Shown piece after piece: positions 27,210 through 34,913 of a stretch of 62,389 bases of DNA (position 1 is the first letter of the stretch; each line of letters begins with the position of its first letter). The translations under genes were made by a program, and so were the position numbers. A model generated the notes under the pieces. That model did no database searches and was not told the origin of the DNA. It was given only the letters and a program-made list of their open reading frames with translations. Source of the stretch: Burkholderiales bacterium (GTDB lineage: Bacteria > Pseudomonadota > Gammaproteobacteria > Burkholderiales > Burkholderiaceae_C); NCBI GenBank assembly GCA_019509985.1, contig JAEKLF010000047.1:1-62389 (forward strand). Direction: 5' to 3'.

Positions 27210-28931
27210 TCACTTTTGGATTTGATATTCGGGGCAGGCCATCAGCATCAGGATCGCGGCCTGCACGCGGTTGGCCTTGCCGGCGTCGCTGGCGGCGGAG
27301 ATGGTCGCGACGGCCGTGCTGATGGTGGCCTGCGTGGCCGCCGAGATGCCGCCGCCACCCAGGCGCAGCGCGAGGTCGGCGACCAGCGCCACCGCGTCGC
27401 CCACCAATGCCAGCTCGGCCGTGTAGCTGGGCTTCACGTCGCCGATGCCGGCGGGAATGGCCTTCTGCAGGTAGTTCAGGTAACCCGCCACCGTGCTCTC
27501 GTTGCAGAGCTGGAACTCCGGCGCGGTGACGTCGTTCGTGCCGAGCTGCGAGTTGGGCGGCACGTAACCGGGGCGGAAGAAGTTGAACACCGACGGACTG
27601 CGCAGCGGGCTCTGGCCCAGGCTCTTGCCGGCGTCGCTGGTATTGCCTATGTCCCACAGGCCGTTGGGCGAGGTGACGTTGAACGTGCGGCCCCACTGGA
27701 TGAAGCGCTGCAGGGGCTCACGCAGCTTGCCGGCGCCGGGCGCGGTCGAGGCCGTGCGGGCCTCGGTGTCGAGCAGGATGGCGCGGATGACGGCCTTCAG
27801 GTCGCCGCGCACGCCGGCGCCGTTGTCGGCCCAGACGGCGGCGATGCGACCGACGTAGGCCGGGCTGGGGTCGGATGCGACAAGGCGCTGGATCAGCTGG
27901 CGGCCGATGAAGGGCCCGACGTTCGGATGGTTGGCCAGCGTATCGAGCGCGATCTTCAGTGCGGCCGGGCCGTCCGCCGTCGACGGGATGTCGACGTCCA
28001 GCACCTTTTTCGCGCCGACCGAGAACCTGGCCGGGTTGTTGACCATGGGCTTCTTCATGAAGCTCGGATCGGTGCTGCTGTAGCCGTCGAAGTCCCAGCC
28101 GGTGAAGACGCGGGCCAGGTCGGTGATGTTGGTCTGGCTGTAGGTCTCGACAGGCTTGCCGCCGCCATCGAGCTTCAGGCTGCCGTCGGCGTTGAGCTGG
28201 TACAGGCCGATGCTGAACAGCTGCATGACCTCGCGTGCGAAGTTCTCGTCGGGCACGCGGCCGGTCCTGGTGTCTTCCTTCAAGTTGCCGCGCATCGCCA
28301 GGTAGACGCCCATGCCGTTGGACAGCGTGACGGCGTTCAGCAGCTCGCGGTAGCTGCCGAAGCAGCGCTGCTCCAGCATGTCCACATAGGCCGCCACCGC
28401 GAAGCCGCGCCAGGGCATGGGCAGCCCGGACATGGAGATGACGAAGATCTCGCTGAGCGCGAGCACGACGCGCTGGCGCAGCGAGTCGGGCGCGGACATC
28501 AGCTTGCGCCAGAGCGTGTTGTCGGTGCCGCCGAAGTCGTTGCGGTGATCGACGACGGCCAGGCCGTTGGCCACCATCCAGTCGAAATGACCATTGCTGA
28601 CCGGCAGCGCGAACTGCGCGTCCAGCCAGGCGGCATAACCATTGACCTTGACGGTGGCGATGTCGGCCGTGCTGGCCGAGAAGCCGGCCTGGGCCAGGAA
28701 GCGGGCGGCCTCGGCGTCGGTGATGCCGGGGGGCGGCGGAGGTGGTGGCGGTGGGGGCGGCGGAGGACTGGGCGAAGGCGACGGCGCACTGCCGCCCCCT
28801 CCCCCGCAGGCGGCGAGCAAGGCGGCCGCGGCCGCGGCGGCGGCCATGGCTGGGCTCGGGTCTGCAAGGTCGGCACCTGTCTCGGGTGCGGGGGCGATGG
28901 TCTCGACTTCAGGCGTCGGAGGTGCGCGCAT
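27210..28931 (-). CDS. DUF1800 family protein with polyproline linker
   Basis: 573 residues. The N terminus has an Ala-rich hydrophobic stretch ending LLAACGGGGGS, which resembles a lipobox, then an unbroken run of 13 prolines (about 57-69) before the DUF1800 domain (DAEAARFLAQAGFSASTADI). Family marks include SEIFVISM, RVPDENFAREVMQLFSIGLY and YVPPNSQL. DUF1800 proteins nearly always sit next to DUF1501 genes, as here; the pair's role is unknown. The start is uncertain: a Met at 28847 would shorten the leader but gives no basic n-region. Confidence 0.85.
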   Translation of the reverse strand: MRAPPTPEVETIAPAPETGADLADPSPAMAAAAAAAALLAACGGGGGSAPSPSPSPPPPPPPPPPPPPGITDAEAARFLAQAGFSASTADIATVKVNGYAAWLDAQFALPVSNGHFDWMVANGLAVVDHRNDFGGTDNTLWRKLMSAPDSLRQRVVLALSEIFVISMSGLPMPWRGFAVAAYVDMLEQRCFGSYRELLNAVTLSNGMGVYLAMRGNLKEDTRTGRVPDENFAREVMQLFSIGLYQLNADGSLKLDGGGKPVETYSQTNITDLARVFTGWDFDGYSSTDPSFMKKPMVNNPARFSVGAKKVLDVDIPSTADGPAALKIALDTLANHPNVGPFIGRQLIQRLVASDPSPAYVGRIAAVWADNGAGVRGDLKAVIRAILLDTEARTASTAPGAGKLREPLQRFIQWGRTFNVTSPNGLWDIGNTSDAGKSLGQSPLRSPSVFNFFRPGYVPPNSQLGTNDVTAPEFQLCNESTVAGYLNYLQKAIPAGIGDVKPSYTAELALVGDAVALVADLALRLGGGGISAATQATISTAVATISAASDAGKANRVQAAILMLMACPEYQIQK

Positions 28932-29036
28932 GGTGGCCTCGCTTGTTGGTCTAAGAATGCCTGCCGCAACGAAAACGGGCCAGCTTTCGCCGACCCGCCG
29001 AGGCCCATGAACTGGGGGTTCGAGCCCGGATTTACC

Positions 29037-29675
29037 TCAGAGCAACGGAACGCCTGTCTTGCTTTGCGCAAATTCACGCGTGACGCCCTCGGCCAGCTCG
29101 ACGAGCTTGATGCCGCCGGGCACGACGTCGAAGACGCCGAGGTCCGTGATGATGCGGTCCACCACGCCCACGCCCGTCAGCGGCAGGGTGCAGTTCGGGA
29201 TGATCTTGAGGTCCTCGCTGCCGTCCTTCTTCTTGGCCACATGCTCCATCAGCACGATGACGCGCTTGACGCCAGCGACGAGGTCCATCGCGCCGCCCAT
29301 GCCCTTGACCATCTTGCCCGGGATCATCCAGTTGGCCAGGTCGCCATTGCCGCTGACCTGCATGGCACCGAGGATGCTCAGGTTGATCTTGCCGGCGCGG
29401 ATCATCGCGAAGCTGTCGTGGCTGCCGAAGATGCTGCTGCCCGGCAGCGTGGTGACGGTCTGCTTGCCGGCGTTGATGAGGTCGGCGTCGACCTCGTCTT
29501 CCGTCGGGAACGGGCCGATGCCGAGCATGCCGTTCTCGCTCTGCAGCCAGACTTCCTTGGTCGCCGGCACGTGGTTGGCCACCAGCGTCGGGATGCCGAT
29601 GCCGAGGTTGACGTAGAAGCCGTCTTCCAGCTCCTGGGCCGCGCGGGCGGCCATTTGATCTTGGGTCCAGGCCAT
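29037..29675 (-). CDS. scoB: 3-oxoacid (succinyl-CoA) CoA-transferase subunit B
   Basis: 212 residues, full length. The catalytic glutamate is E47 in [11 protein letters not shown], and [31 protein letters not shown] and [18 protein letters not shown] are family signatures. With ScoA it moves CoA from succinyl-CoA to acetoacetate, feeding ketone bodies and PHB breakdown products into central metabolism. It lies 3 bp after scoA and is co-transcribed with it from the promoter region facing the PAS-LuxR regulator. Confidence 0.94.
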   Translation of the reverse strand: MAWTQDQMAARAAQELEDGFYVNLGIGIPTLVANHVPATKEVWLQSENGMLGIGPFPTEDEVDADLINAGKQTVTTLPGSSIFGSHDSFAMIRAGKINLSILGAMQVSGNGDLANWMIPGKMVKGMGGAMDLVAGVKRVIVLMEHVAKKKDGSEDLKIIPNCTLPLTGVGVVDRIITDLGVFDVVPGGIKLVELAEGVTREFAQSKTGVPLL

Positions 29676-29678
29676 GGC

Positions 29679-30440
29679 TCAGTCCTTTGAAGTGAGGGAG
29701 ACAGAGCTACTCGCTTCGCTCGGGCGGTCTGTCCCCAGGCCCTTAGATGGCGACAGGGTCATCTTTTCAATCCGCTTTTCCGGATTGGCATTGACGACGA
29801 TGCGGTGCACGTAGATGCCCGGCAGATGGACGTCATCGGGATCGATCTCGCCCGTCTCGACGAGGTGCTCGACCTCGACGACGGTCAGCTTGCCCGCCAT
29901 GGCGGCCGCCGGGTTGAAGTTGCGCGCCGTACGGCGAAACACCAGGTTGCCGCTCTTGTCGGCCTTGTGGGCCTTGACCAGCGCGACGTCGGGCACGAGC
30001 GCCTTCTCGAGGATGTAGGTCTCGCCATCGAACTCGCGCGACTCCTTGCCCTCGGCGATCAACGTGCCGACGCCCGTGCGCACGAAGAAGGCCGGGATGC
30101 CGGCGCCGCCGGCGCGCATCTTCTCGGCCAGCGTGCCCTGCGGCGTGAACTCCAGCTCCAGTTCGCCGGCCAGGTACTGGCGCTCGAACTCCTTGTTCTC
30201 GCCGACGTAGCTGGAGATCATCTTCTTGATCTGCCGCGTGACGAGCAGCGCGCCCAGGCCGAAGCCGTCGACGCCCGCGTTGTTCGAGATGACCGTCAAG
30301 TCCTTGACGCCGCTGTCGCGCAGGGCCGTGATCAGCGCCTCGGGGATGCCGCACAGGCCGAAGCCGCCGACCGCGAGCATCTGCCCGTCCTTCACGACGC
30401 CGCGCAGCGCTTCTTCAGCGCTCGGGTACACCTTGTTCAT
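29679..30440 (-). CDS. scoA: 3-oxoacid (succinyl-CoA) CoA-transferase subunit A
   Basis: 253 residues; [29 protein letters not shown] and [14 protein letters not shown] are subunit A signatures. Homologues usually stop shortly after the KRIEKMT motif, but here about 25 further residues follow ([20 protein letters not shown]...). That tail is encoded by a short Ser/Arg-biased stretch (29691-29755) that looks like an intergenic repeat read into the frame. The gene is followed by scoB and is divergent from a PAS-LuxR regulator, which is the obvious candidate for its control. Confidence 0.93.
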   Translation of the reverse strand: MNKVYPSAEEALRGVVKDGQMLAVGGFGLCGIPEALITALRDSGVKDLTVISNNAGVDGFGLGALLVTRQIKKMISSYVGENKEFERQYLAGELELEFTPQGTLAEKMRAGGAGIPAFFVRTGVGTLIAEGKESREFDGETYILEKALVPDVALVKAHKADKSGNLVFRRTARNFNPAAAMAGKLTVVEVEHLVETGEIDPDDVHLPGIYVHRIVVNANPEKRIEKMTLSPSKGLGTDRPSEASSSVSLTSKD

Positions 30441-30501
30441 GCCGTCTCCTGCCTTTTCGGGTGAAGCGCGAAGGGTACTATCGCGCGCCTTCCGAAGTCG
30501 A

Positions 30502-30519
30502 TTAAGCGAATTCGCCTAA
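30502..30519. promoter_or_regulatory. 18-bp palindrome, likely operator of PAS-LuxR regulator
   Basis: TTAAGCGAATTCGCCTAA reads the same on both strands except for one mismatched pair. It sits between scoA (start 30440) and the regulator gene and ends one base before the regulator's GTG. Relative to scoA it would fall around the -35 region, a usual place for a LuxR-type activator. The size and symmetry suit a LuxR/FixJ HTH dimer. The scoA -35 is poor in the sequence, in keeping with activator dependence. Binding is inferred. Confidence 0.55.
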
Positions 30520-31083
30520 GTGGAACCCGCCGCCCTCGATTACCGCAGCGCCTTCCAGCTCGCCCCCATCGGCCTGGTGCTGTCGGCGCGCCGCCAGATC
30601 GTCGACTGCAACGAGCGCGTGCTGAGCATGTTCGGCGCCACGCGCGAGCAGCTCGTGGGCCAGAGCTTCGCGGTCATGTACCCGAGCGCAGCGGAGTTCG
30701 AGCGCACCGGCGCCCGCATCGTCGCCAGCCTTGACGCCCAGGGCCCAACGGCAAATTACGCCGACGACCGCGTCATGCGGCGCCTCGGCAGCGGCGAACT
30801 CTTCTGGTGCCACGTGACCGGCCGCGCACTGGACCCGGCCGACCCGCATGCACGCGGCATCTGGGGCTTCGAGGACCTGTCCGCGCGCCGCCAGATCACG
30901 GCCGACCTGACGCCGCGCGAGCGCGAGATCGCCGCCCTGCTGGTGGAAGGCCAGACCAGCAAGCTGATCGGCCGCCACCTGGGCGTGAGCCCGCGCACGG
31001 TGGACATCTACCGCGGCCGGCTGATGAAGAAATACCAGGCGGGCAGCACGCCCGAGCTGATCCACAAACTGCTGTCCGCATGA
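30520..31083 (+). CDS. PAS domain LuxR-type transcription regulator
   Basis: 187 residues from a GTG start. Residues 8-125 form a PAS sensor (FQLAPIGLVLSARRQIVDCN, GATREQLVGQSFAVMYPS), and 128-187 a LuxR-type HTH (LTPREREIAALLVEGQTSKL, IGRHLGVSPRTVDIYRGRLM). It lacks a receiver domain, so the PAS fold should be the input. Divergent from scoAB, which suggests control of acetoacetate use, and preceded directly by an 18-bp palindrome. The stop overlaps the next gene in ATGA. Confidence 0.88.
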   Translation: MEPAALDYRSAFQLAPIGLVLSARRQIVDCNERVLSMFGATREQLVGQSFAVMYPSAAEFERTGARIVASLDAQGPTANYADDRVMRRLGSGELFWCHVTGRALDPADPHARGIWGFEDLSARRQITADLTPREREIAALLVEGQTSKLIGRHLGVSPRTVDIYRGRLMKKYQAGSTPELIHKLLSA

Positions 31084-32036
31084 GCCACCCCGCGCATCCG
31101 CCCGAACTGCCCTACTGCCGCAATTGCCACTTCACGCTGGCCACGCCGCGGCCCGTCTACTGCGGCCATTGTGGCCAGGAGACCGACCTGCATCCGCCCT
31201 CGGTGCGCGAGATGTTCACCGAGTACCTCGGCCACTACGTCGCCTTCGACGGCCCGCTGTGGCGCACGCTGTGGGCGCTGGTCTGCCTGCCGGGTCATTT
31301 GACGAACGCCTACTTCCACGGCCAGCGGCGCCGCTACGTGCTGCCGCTGCGGATCTATCTGAGCGCGAGCTTCGTGTTCTTCGTCGGGTCGCACCTGCTG
31401 CCGCATGCCGAAGCGCCCGACGACGCCGAGGAGCAGCGCCCAGGCCTGAGCGTCAAGCCGGCTGAGTCGGGCCGGGCGCCGGTCCGCGTGAATGTGCGGC
31501 CGAACGAGAGCCCCCTGGCCGCGGCGGCCAGCGCCACCGAGCGTGCCGGCGGCAAACCCGCGCCGCTGGTGGGAGACCTCAAACTCAAATGCAAGACAGA
31601 CGCCGGCAAGCCCTGCAGCCGTACCGAGGCCTGGTTGGACGCTCACGCGGCCAAGGCCAGCGCGATGACGCGCGAGCAATGGACCACGCGCATGACCGCT
31701 GCGGCGCCCTACGGCATGCTGGCGCTGCAGCCGATCTTCGCGGCACTGCTGCTGGCGCTTTTTGCCGGCAGCGGGCGGCGCTATGCCGAACACTTCGTGT
31801 TCTCGCTGCACTGCCACAGCCTGTGGTTCCTGGCGCTGTTGCTGGCGATGGCGACGGGCTTCGACGCGCTGGTGTCGCTGGCCGTGTTTGGTCACGGCCT
31901 GGTCGCCCTGCGGCGGGTCTACACGCTGGGGTGGTTCGGCGCGGTGTGGCGGGGCTTGCTGCTCAGCATCGGCTACTTCGCGCTGCTGGGATTGGCGGCG
32001 GGCGGCCTGGTTGCGCTGATCTTCGTAACCGCTTGA
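31080..32036 (+). CDS. DUF3667-like membrane protein with zinc ribbon
   Basis: 318 residues starting in the ATGA overlap with the PAS-LuxR gene. The N terminus has a zinc-ribbon pair, CRNCHFTL and CGHCGQET, then REMFTEYLGHYVAFDGPLWRTL and GQRRRYVLPLRIYLSASFVFF, the typical start of DUF3667 proteins. Four to five hydrophobic helices follow, with a charged, low-complexity insert at about 120-200. The function of the family is unknown. Co-translation with a sensor-regulator suggests a related signal but nothing more specific. Confidence 0.75.
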   Translation: MSHPAHPPELPYCRNCHFTLATPRPVYCGHCGQETDLHPPSVREMFTEYLGHYVAFDGPLWRTLWALVCLPGHLTNAYFHGQRRRYVLPLRIYLSASFVFFVGSHLLPHAEAPDDAEEQRPGLSVKPAESGRAPVRVNVRPNESPLAAAASATERAGGKPAPLVGDLKLKCKTDAGKPCSRTEAWLDAHAAKASAMTREQWTTRMTAAAPYGMLALQPIFAALLLALFAGSGRRYAEHFVFSLHCHSLWFLALLLAMATGFDALVSLAVFGHGLVALRRVYTLGWFGAVWRGLLLSIGYFALLGLAAGGLVALIFVTA

Positions 32037-32879
32037 TCAGGTGAACACGCCCTGGCGCAACCATTTCGTCGCCACCCACTTCTCGCCCTCCAGCACGGGT
32101 GCGCCGCCGTGCAGGGTTTGCGTGGACGGGTGCGGGCGGTCGTAGCTGAAGAAGACGGCGTTGCCGCGCACCGGCGCGACGTCCAGGCCGATGTCCGGGA
32201 AGATGGTCGCACCGCCGGCCGTGGGCGTGTTCAGGTAGATGACCAGCGTGCCCACGCGCTGCCCGCCACGCTTGAGGATGTTGGGCGTGCTGACGTGGCC
32301 GGGGTCGAAGTAGTCGTAGTGCGGCTGGTATTCGGCGCCGGGCCGGTAGCGCAGCACCTGCAGGCCCTCGCCATGGTCCAGCGGCCAGCGCAGCAGCGCG
32401 GCGATGCGGGTCTCGACGGTGCGGATCAGGTCGCCCTCGCCGCGCTCGAAGAACATGCCGTCGCTGGTGCGCGCGGCGTTCACCTCGCTGCCGTCGCTGC
32501 CGGTGGCCACGGTCTCGGAGCGGGCCAGGCGCTTGGTGGCGAGGGCGATGACGCCGTCGCACTCCGCGTCGGACAGTAGCTCGCCGAAGACGACGACGCG
32601 CGGCTGGCGCAGCGCCATCAGCACCTTGACCTGGCGGTCGCCGGCGTCGACGACGGGCGCGAAGCGGCTCAGGTCGGGCTCGGGCAGGCCGGGTGTCGCG
32701 CCGGGCGGCGGCGTCAGCGTCGCGGACTGGCCCAGCGTGCGCGCCAGCGCCTGGCGGGCGACGCCCTCGTCCCAGCCGCTGCCCAGCATGGCCGCCAGGA
32801 TGCTTTCGGACGCGTGGCCAGCACGGGACTGCTCGGAAATCCACTCACAGAGTTCGGGCGTGATGACTTGCTGGCTCAT
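32037..32879 (-). CDS. 2OG-Fe(II) oxygenase, prolyl 4-hydroxylase type
   Basis: 280 residues from the ATG at 32879. The double-stranded beta-helix core shows iron ligands H187 and D189 in PHYDYFDPGH and H257 in QTLHGGAPV, and K267 in EGEKWVATKW as the 2-oxoglutarate anchor. GDLIRTVETRIAALLRWPLD and IYLNTPTAGGATIFP are P4H signatures. An N-terminal helical module (1-50; WISEQSRAGHASESILAAML) precedes it. Bacterial P4Hs hydroxylate elongation factor Tu or collagen-like and other proline-containing proteins. The start overlaps the stop of yaaA by 4 bp. Confidence 0.9.
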   Translation of the reverse strand: MSQQVITPELCEWISEQSRAGHASESILAAMLGSGWDEGVARQALARTLGQSATLTPPPGATPGLPEPDLSRFAPVVDAGDRQVKVLMALRQPRVVVFGELLSDAECDGVIALATKRLARSETVATGSDGSEVNAARTSDGMFFERGEGDLIRTVETRIAALLRWPLDHGEGLQVLRYRPGAEYQPHYDYFDPGHVSTPNILKRGGQRVGTLVIYLNTPTAGGATIFPDIGLDVAPVRGNAVFFSYDRPHPSTQTLHGGAPVLEGEKWVATKWLRQGVFT

Positions 32880-33661
32880 GCTGCTGCTTTGCGACGGAAG
32901 ACAAGACGTTCGTTGGACGAGGCCGCGGGCGCGAGACGATAGCCGTCGAGGTCGAAGCCTTTCAAGCCCTCGGGGGTTTCGAGGCGTTGCTGGATGGCGA
33001 AGCGCGCCATCAGGCCGCGAGCGCGCTTGGCGAAGAAGCTGATGATCTTGTATTCGCCGTTCTTCCAATCCTCGAACTGGCAGTCGACCACGCGTGGCTT
33101 CAGGGCCTTGCGGTCGGCCGCGCGGAAGTATTCCTGCGAGGCGAGGTTGACGATGACCGGCACCTTCTGGCCTGAAGCGAGCTTGTTCAGGTGCAGGGCC
33201 AGGCGGTCGCCCCAGTAGTCGTACAGGCTGGCGCCGGCCGGCGTTGCCAGGCGCGTGCCCATTTCCAGCCGGTAGGGCTGCATGCGGTCGAGCGGGCGCA
33301 GGATGCCGTACAGGCCCGATAGCATGCGCACATGGGCCTGTGCCCAGGCCAGCTCGTCGGCCGACAGCGAGCGGGCCTGCAGGCCGTCGTAGACGTCGCC
33401 GTTGAAGGCCAGCATGGCCGGCTTGCTGTTGTGCTCGGTGAAGCGCGGGCGCCAGGCAGCATAGCGGTCGACGTTGAGCTGGGCCAGCGGCTCGGAGAGG
33501 TCCATCAGCGCGCGCACCTCGGCAACGCTCCGGGTGCGCAGGATGTCGATGAGGGCGGCGGTGTCGTCGAGGAACTGCGGGCGGGTCAGCGCGGCGCTGA
33601 GCTCGGGCGGCGTCGGCGTGTCGTAGTCGAGGGACTTGGCGGGCGAGAGCAGGAACAGCAT
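32876..33661 (-). CDS. yaaA: YaaA/DUF328 peroxide stress protein
   Basis: 261 residues from the ATG at 33661 (MLFLLSPAKSLDYDTPTPPE), the classical YaaA beginning. FNGDVYDGLQA, RMLSGLYGILRPLDRMQPYR and VIVNLASQEYFRA are family hallmarks. In E. coli YaaA lowers free iron under peroxide stress and binds DNA. Here it is translationally coupled (ATGA) to an iron-dependent dioxygenase, a pairing that would make sense if iron availability links them, though this is inference. Confidence 0.93.
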   Translation of the reverse strand: MLFLLSPAKSLDYDTPTPPELSAALTRPQFLDDTAALIDILRTRSVAEVRALMDLSEPLAQLNVDRYAAWRPRFTEHNSKPAMLAFNGDVYDGLQARSLSADELAWAQAHVRMLSGLYGILRPLDRMQPYRLEMGTRLATPAGASLYDYWGDRLALHLNKLASGQKVPVIVNLASQEYFRAADRKALKPRVVDCQFEDWKNGEYKIISFFAKRARGLMARFAIQQRLETPEGLKGFDLDGYRLAPAASSNERLVFRRKAAA

Positions 33662-33690
33662 GGGCGCGGATTTTGGCCCAGGCCAGGGGC

Positions 33691-34098
33691 TCATCCGGCC
33701 CGGCGCTCCAGCAGTTCGTACAGGCCCATGCCCGCCAGCATGGCGACGATGAAGCCCACCGCCTTCGGGTCGCCCAGACCCAGCACGACCAGGGCCGGCC
33801 CAGGGCACAGCCCCGCCAGCCCCCAGCCGATGCCGAACAGCAGGCTCCCGCCGACAAGCCGGCGGTCGATGCCGCGCGCCTGCGCTGGCACGCCGGCACA
33901 GGCCACGCCGCGGCGGCGTGCCAGCGCGAAGATCGGCAGGCCGACCGCAATCGCCGCGGCCATGACGAGGGCCAGCGAGGGGTCCCAGGCACCGGCCAGG
34001 TCCAGAAAGCCCTGCACCTTGGCCGGAAACACCATGCCCGACAGGATCAGGCCCAGCCCGAAGAGCAGGCCCGCCAGCGCCGCAACCAGCACCTTCAT
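33691..34098 (-). CDS. YeeE/YedE family small membrane protein (second half)
   Basis: 135 residues from the ATG at 34098. Three to four transmembrane helices, with [24 protein letters not shown] at the start and [16 protein letters not shown] towards the end; the latter C-P-G motif is the YeeE/YedE (DUF6691) signature thought to relay sulfur. In many bacteria two such half-length proteins form a pseudo-dimeric thiosulfate/sulfur permease. The partner half is encoded 10 bp upstream and a BigR regulator precedes both, so the trio is a sulfur-handling operon. Confidence 0.85.
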   Translation of the reverse strand: MKVLVAALAGLLFGLGLILSGMVFPAKVQGFLDLAGAWDPSLALVMAAAIAVGLPIFALARRRGVACAGVPAQARGIDRRLVGGSLLFGIGWGLAGLCPGPALVVLGLGDPKAVGFIVAMLAGMGLYELLERRAG

Positions 34099-34108
34099 CA
34101 CCGCACCC

Positions 34109-34537
34109 TCACAGCAGATGCCGCAGCACAAGGACGGTCGCGAAGCCGGTGGCCATGAAGGCCGCCGTCGCGACCGCCGAGCGCGGTGACACGCGAGACA
34201 GCCCGCAGACGCCGTGGCCGCTGGTGCAACCGCCGCCATAGCGCGTGCCGATGCCCACCAGCAAACCGGCCAGCAGCAGCGTGCCCCAGCCGGCATCGAT
34301 GCGCGGCCGCACCGGCCCGGCGAGCAGCGCGTAAATCCAGGGCGCCGCCAACAAGCCGCCAAGGAAGGCCAGCCGCCAGGCGCGATCACCGGCCACGGGG
34401 CGCAGCAGCCCACCGACGATGCCGCTGATGCCCGCGATGCGACCGGCAAACAGCACCAGCATGCCGGCCGCCAGGCCGATCAGCAGCCCGCCGGCCAGGG
34501 CTGGCCCCGGCGTGAAATGGTTCCAGTCCAGGCTCAT
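34109..34537 (-). CDS. YeeE/YedE family membrane protein (first half)
   Basis: 142 residues starting at 34537 in the ATGA overlap with the BigR gene. Helices run through [20 protein letters not shown] and [10 protein letters not shown]; the signature [20 protein letters not shown] carries the two conserved cysteines ([12 protein letters not shown]) that line the sulfur path in YeeE. Together with the downstream gene it would import thiosulfate, sulfide-derived sulfur or export it. Regulation by BigR/SqrR-type repressors is well known for this gene pair. Confidence 0.87.
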   Translation of the reverse strand: MSLDWNHFTPGPALAGGLLIGLAAGMLVLFAGRIAGISGIVGGLLRPVAGDRAWRLAFLGGLLAAPWIYALLAGPVRPRIDAGWGTLLLAGLLVGIGTRYGGGCTSGHGVCGLSRVSPRSAVATAAFMATGFATVLVLRHLL

Positions 34538-34857
34538 GCGGTCTCCCGGGGGCAGTAAAGGGTGTAGAGGGTGCGCAGCAAGGCCAGCAGTCGTGCGTCG
34601 GCCACGCTGTAGAACACCTTCTTGCCCTCGCGGCGGGTGGCGACCACGCCCTCGCGGCGCAGCACGCCGAGCTGCTGCGAGAGCGTGGGCTGGTGAATGT
34701 CGAGCTCGGCTTCCAGGTCGCCAACGCTGATCTCGCCCTGCGACATCTGGCACAGCAGCAGCAGGCGCTCCCGGTTGCCGAGCGCCTTCAGCGCGGCCAC
34801 GGCCTCGCCCGCGGCTTGGCGCAGCGCGAGCGCATCAAGAGTCGGTGGGCGGATCAT
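34534..34857 (-). CDS. bigR: BigR/SqrR-type ArsR-family persulfide-sensing repressor
   Basis: 107 residues from the ATG at 34857; an upstream in-frame ATG at 34866 overlaps the operator and the -10 box and seems less likely. Winged-helix ArsR protein: ALGNRERLLLLCQMSQGEIS, DIHQPTLSQQLGVLRREGVV, and a C-terminal LYCPRE. The two cysteines are 66 residues apart, the same spacing as Cys42/Cys108 of BigR and the redox pair of SqrR, which form a disulfide or tetrasulfide with reactive sulfur and release DNA. It heads the YeeE/YedE operon and faces a persulfide-dioxygenase-like gene. Confidence 0.9.
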   Translation of the reverse strand: MIRPPTLDALALRQAAGEAVAALKALGNRERLLLLCQMSQGEISVGDLEAELDIHQPTLSQQLGVLRREGVVATRREGKKVFYSVADARLLALLRTLYTLYCPRETA

Positions 34858-34862
34858 GGCAT

Positions 34863-34886
34863 TCATTATATCAATCTATATAATGA
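34863..34886. promoter_or_regulatory. BigR operator with mirrored divergent -10 boxes
   Basis: Perfect 9-bp inverted repeat TCATTATAT-6 nt-ATATAATGA. Each arm contains a consensus TATAAT: 34879-34884 on the plus strand, reading to the metallo-hydrolase gene, and 34865-34870 on the minus strand, reading to bigR. A BigR dimer bound here would block both promoters at once. The minus-strand start site would fall at or next to the ATG at 34857, so the bigR message may be leaderless. The AT-rich character matches known BigR sites. Confidence 0.75.
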
Positions 34887-34913
34887 TGGCTCACTCTCTG
34901 CCAGAGACCACTC

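Noticed and set aside
28730..28800. GGC/GGT/GGA-rich repeat tract as a possible microsatellite
   Set aside because: It encodes the polyproline linker of the DUF1800 protein and is not a separate element; length variation would need population data.
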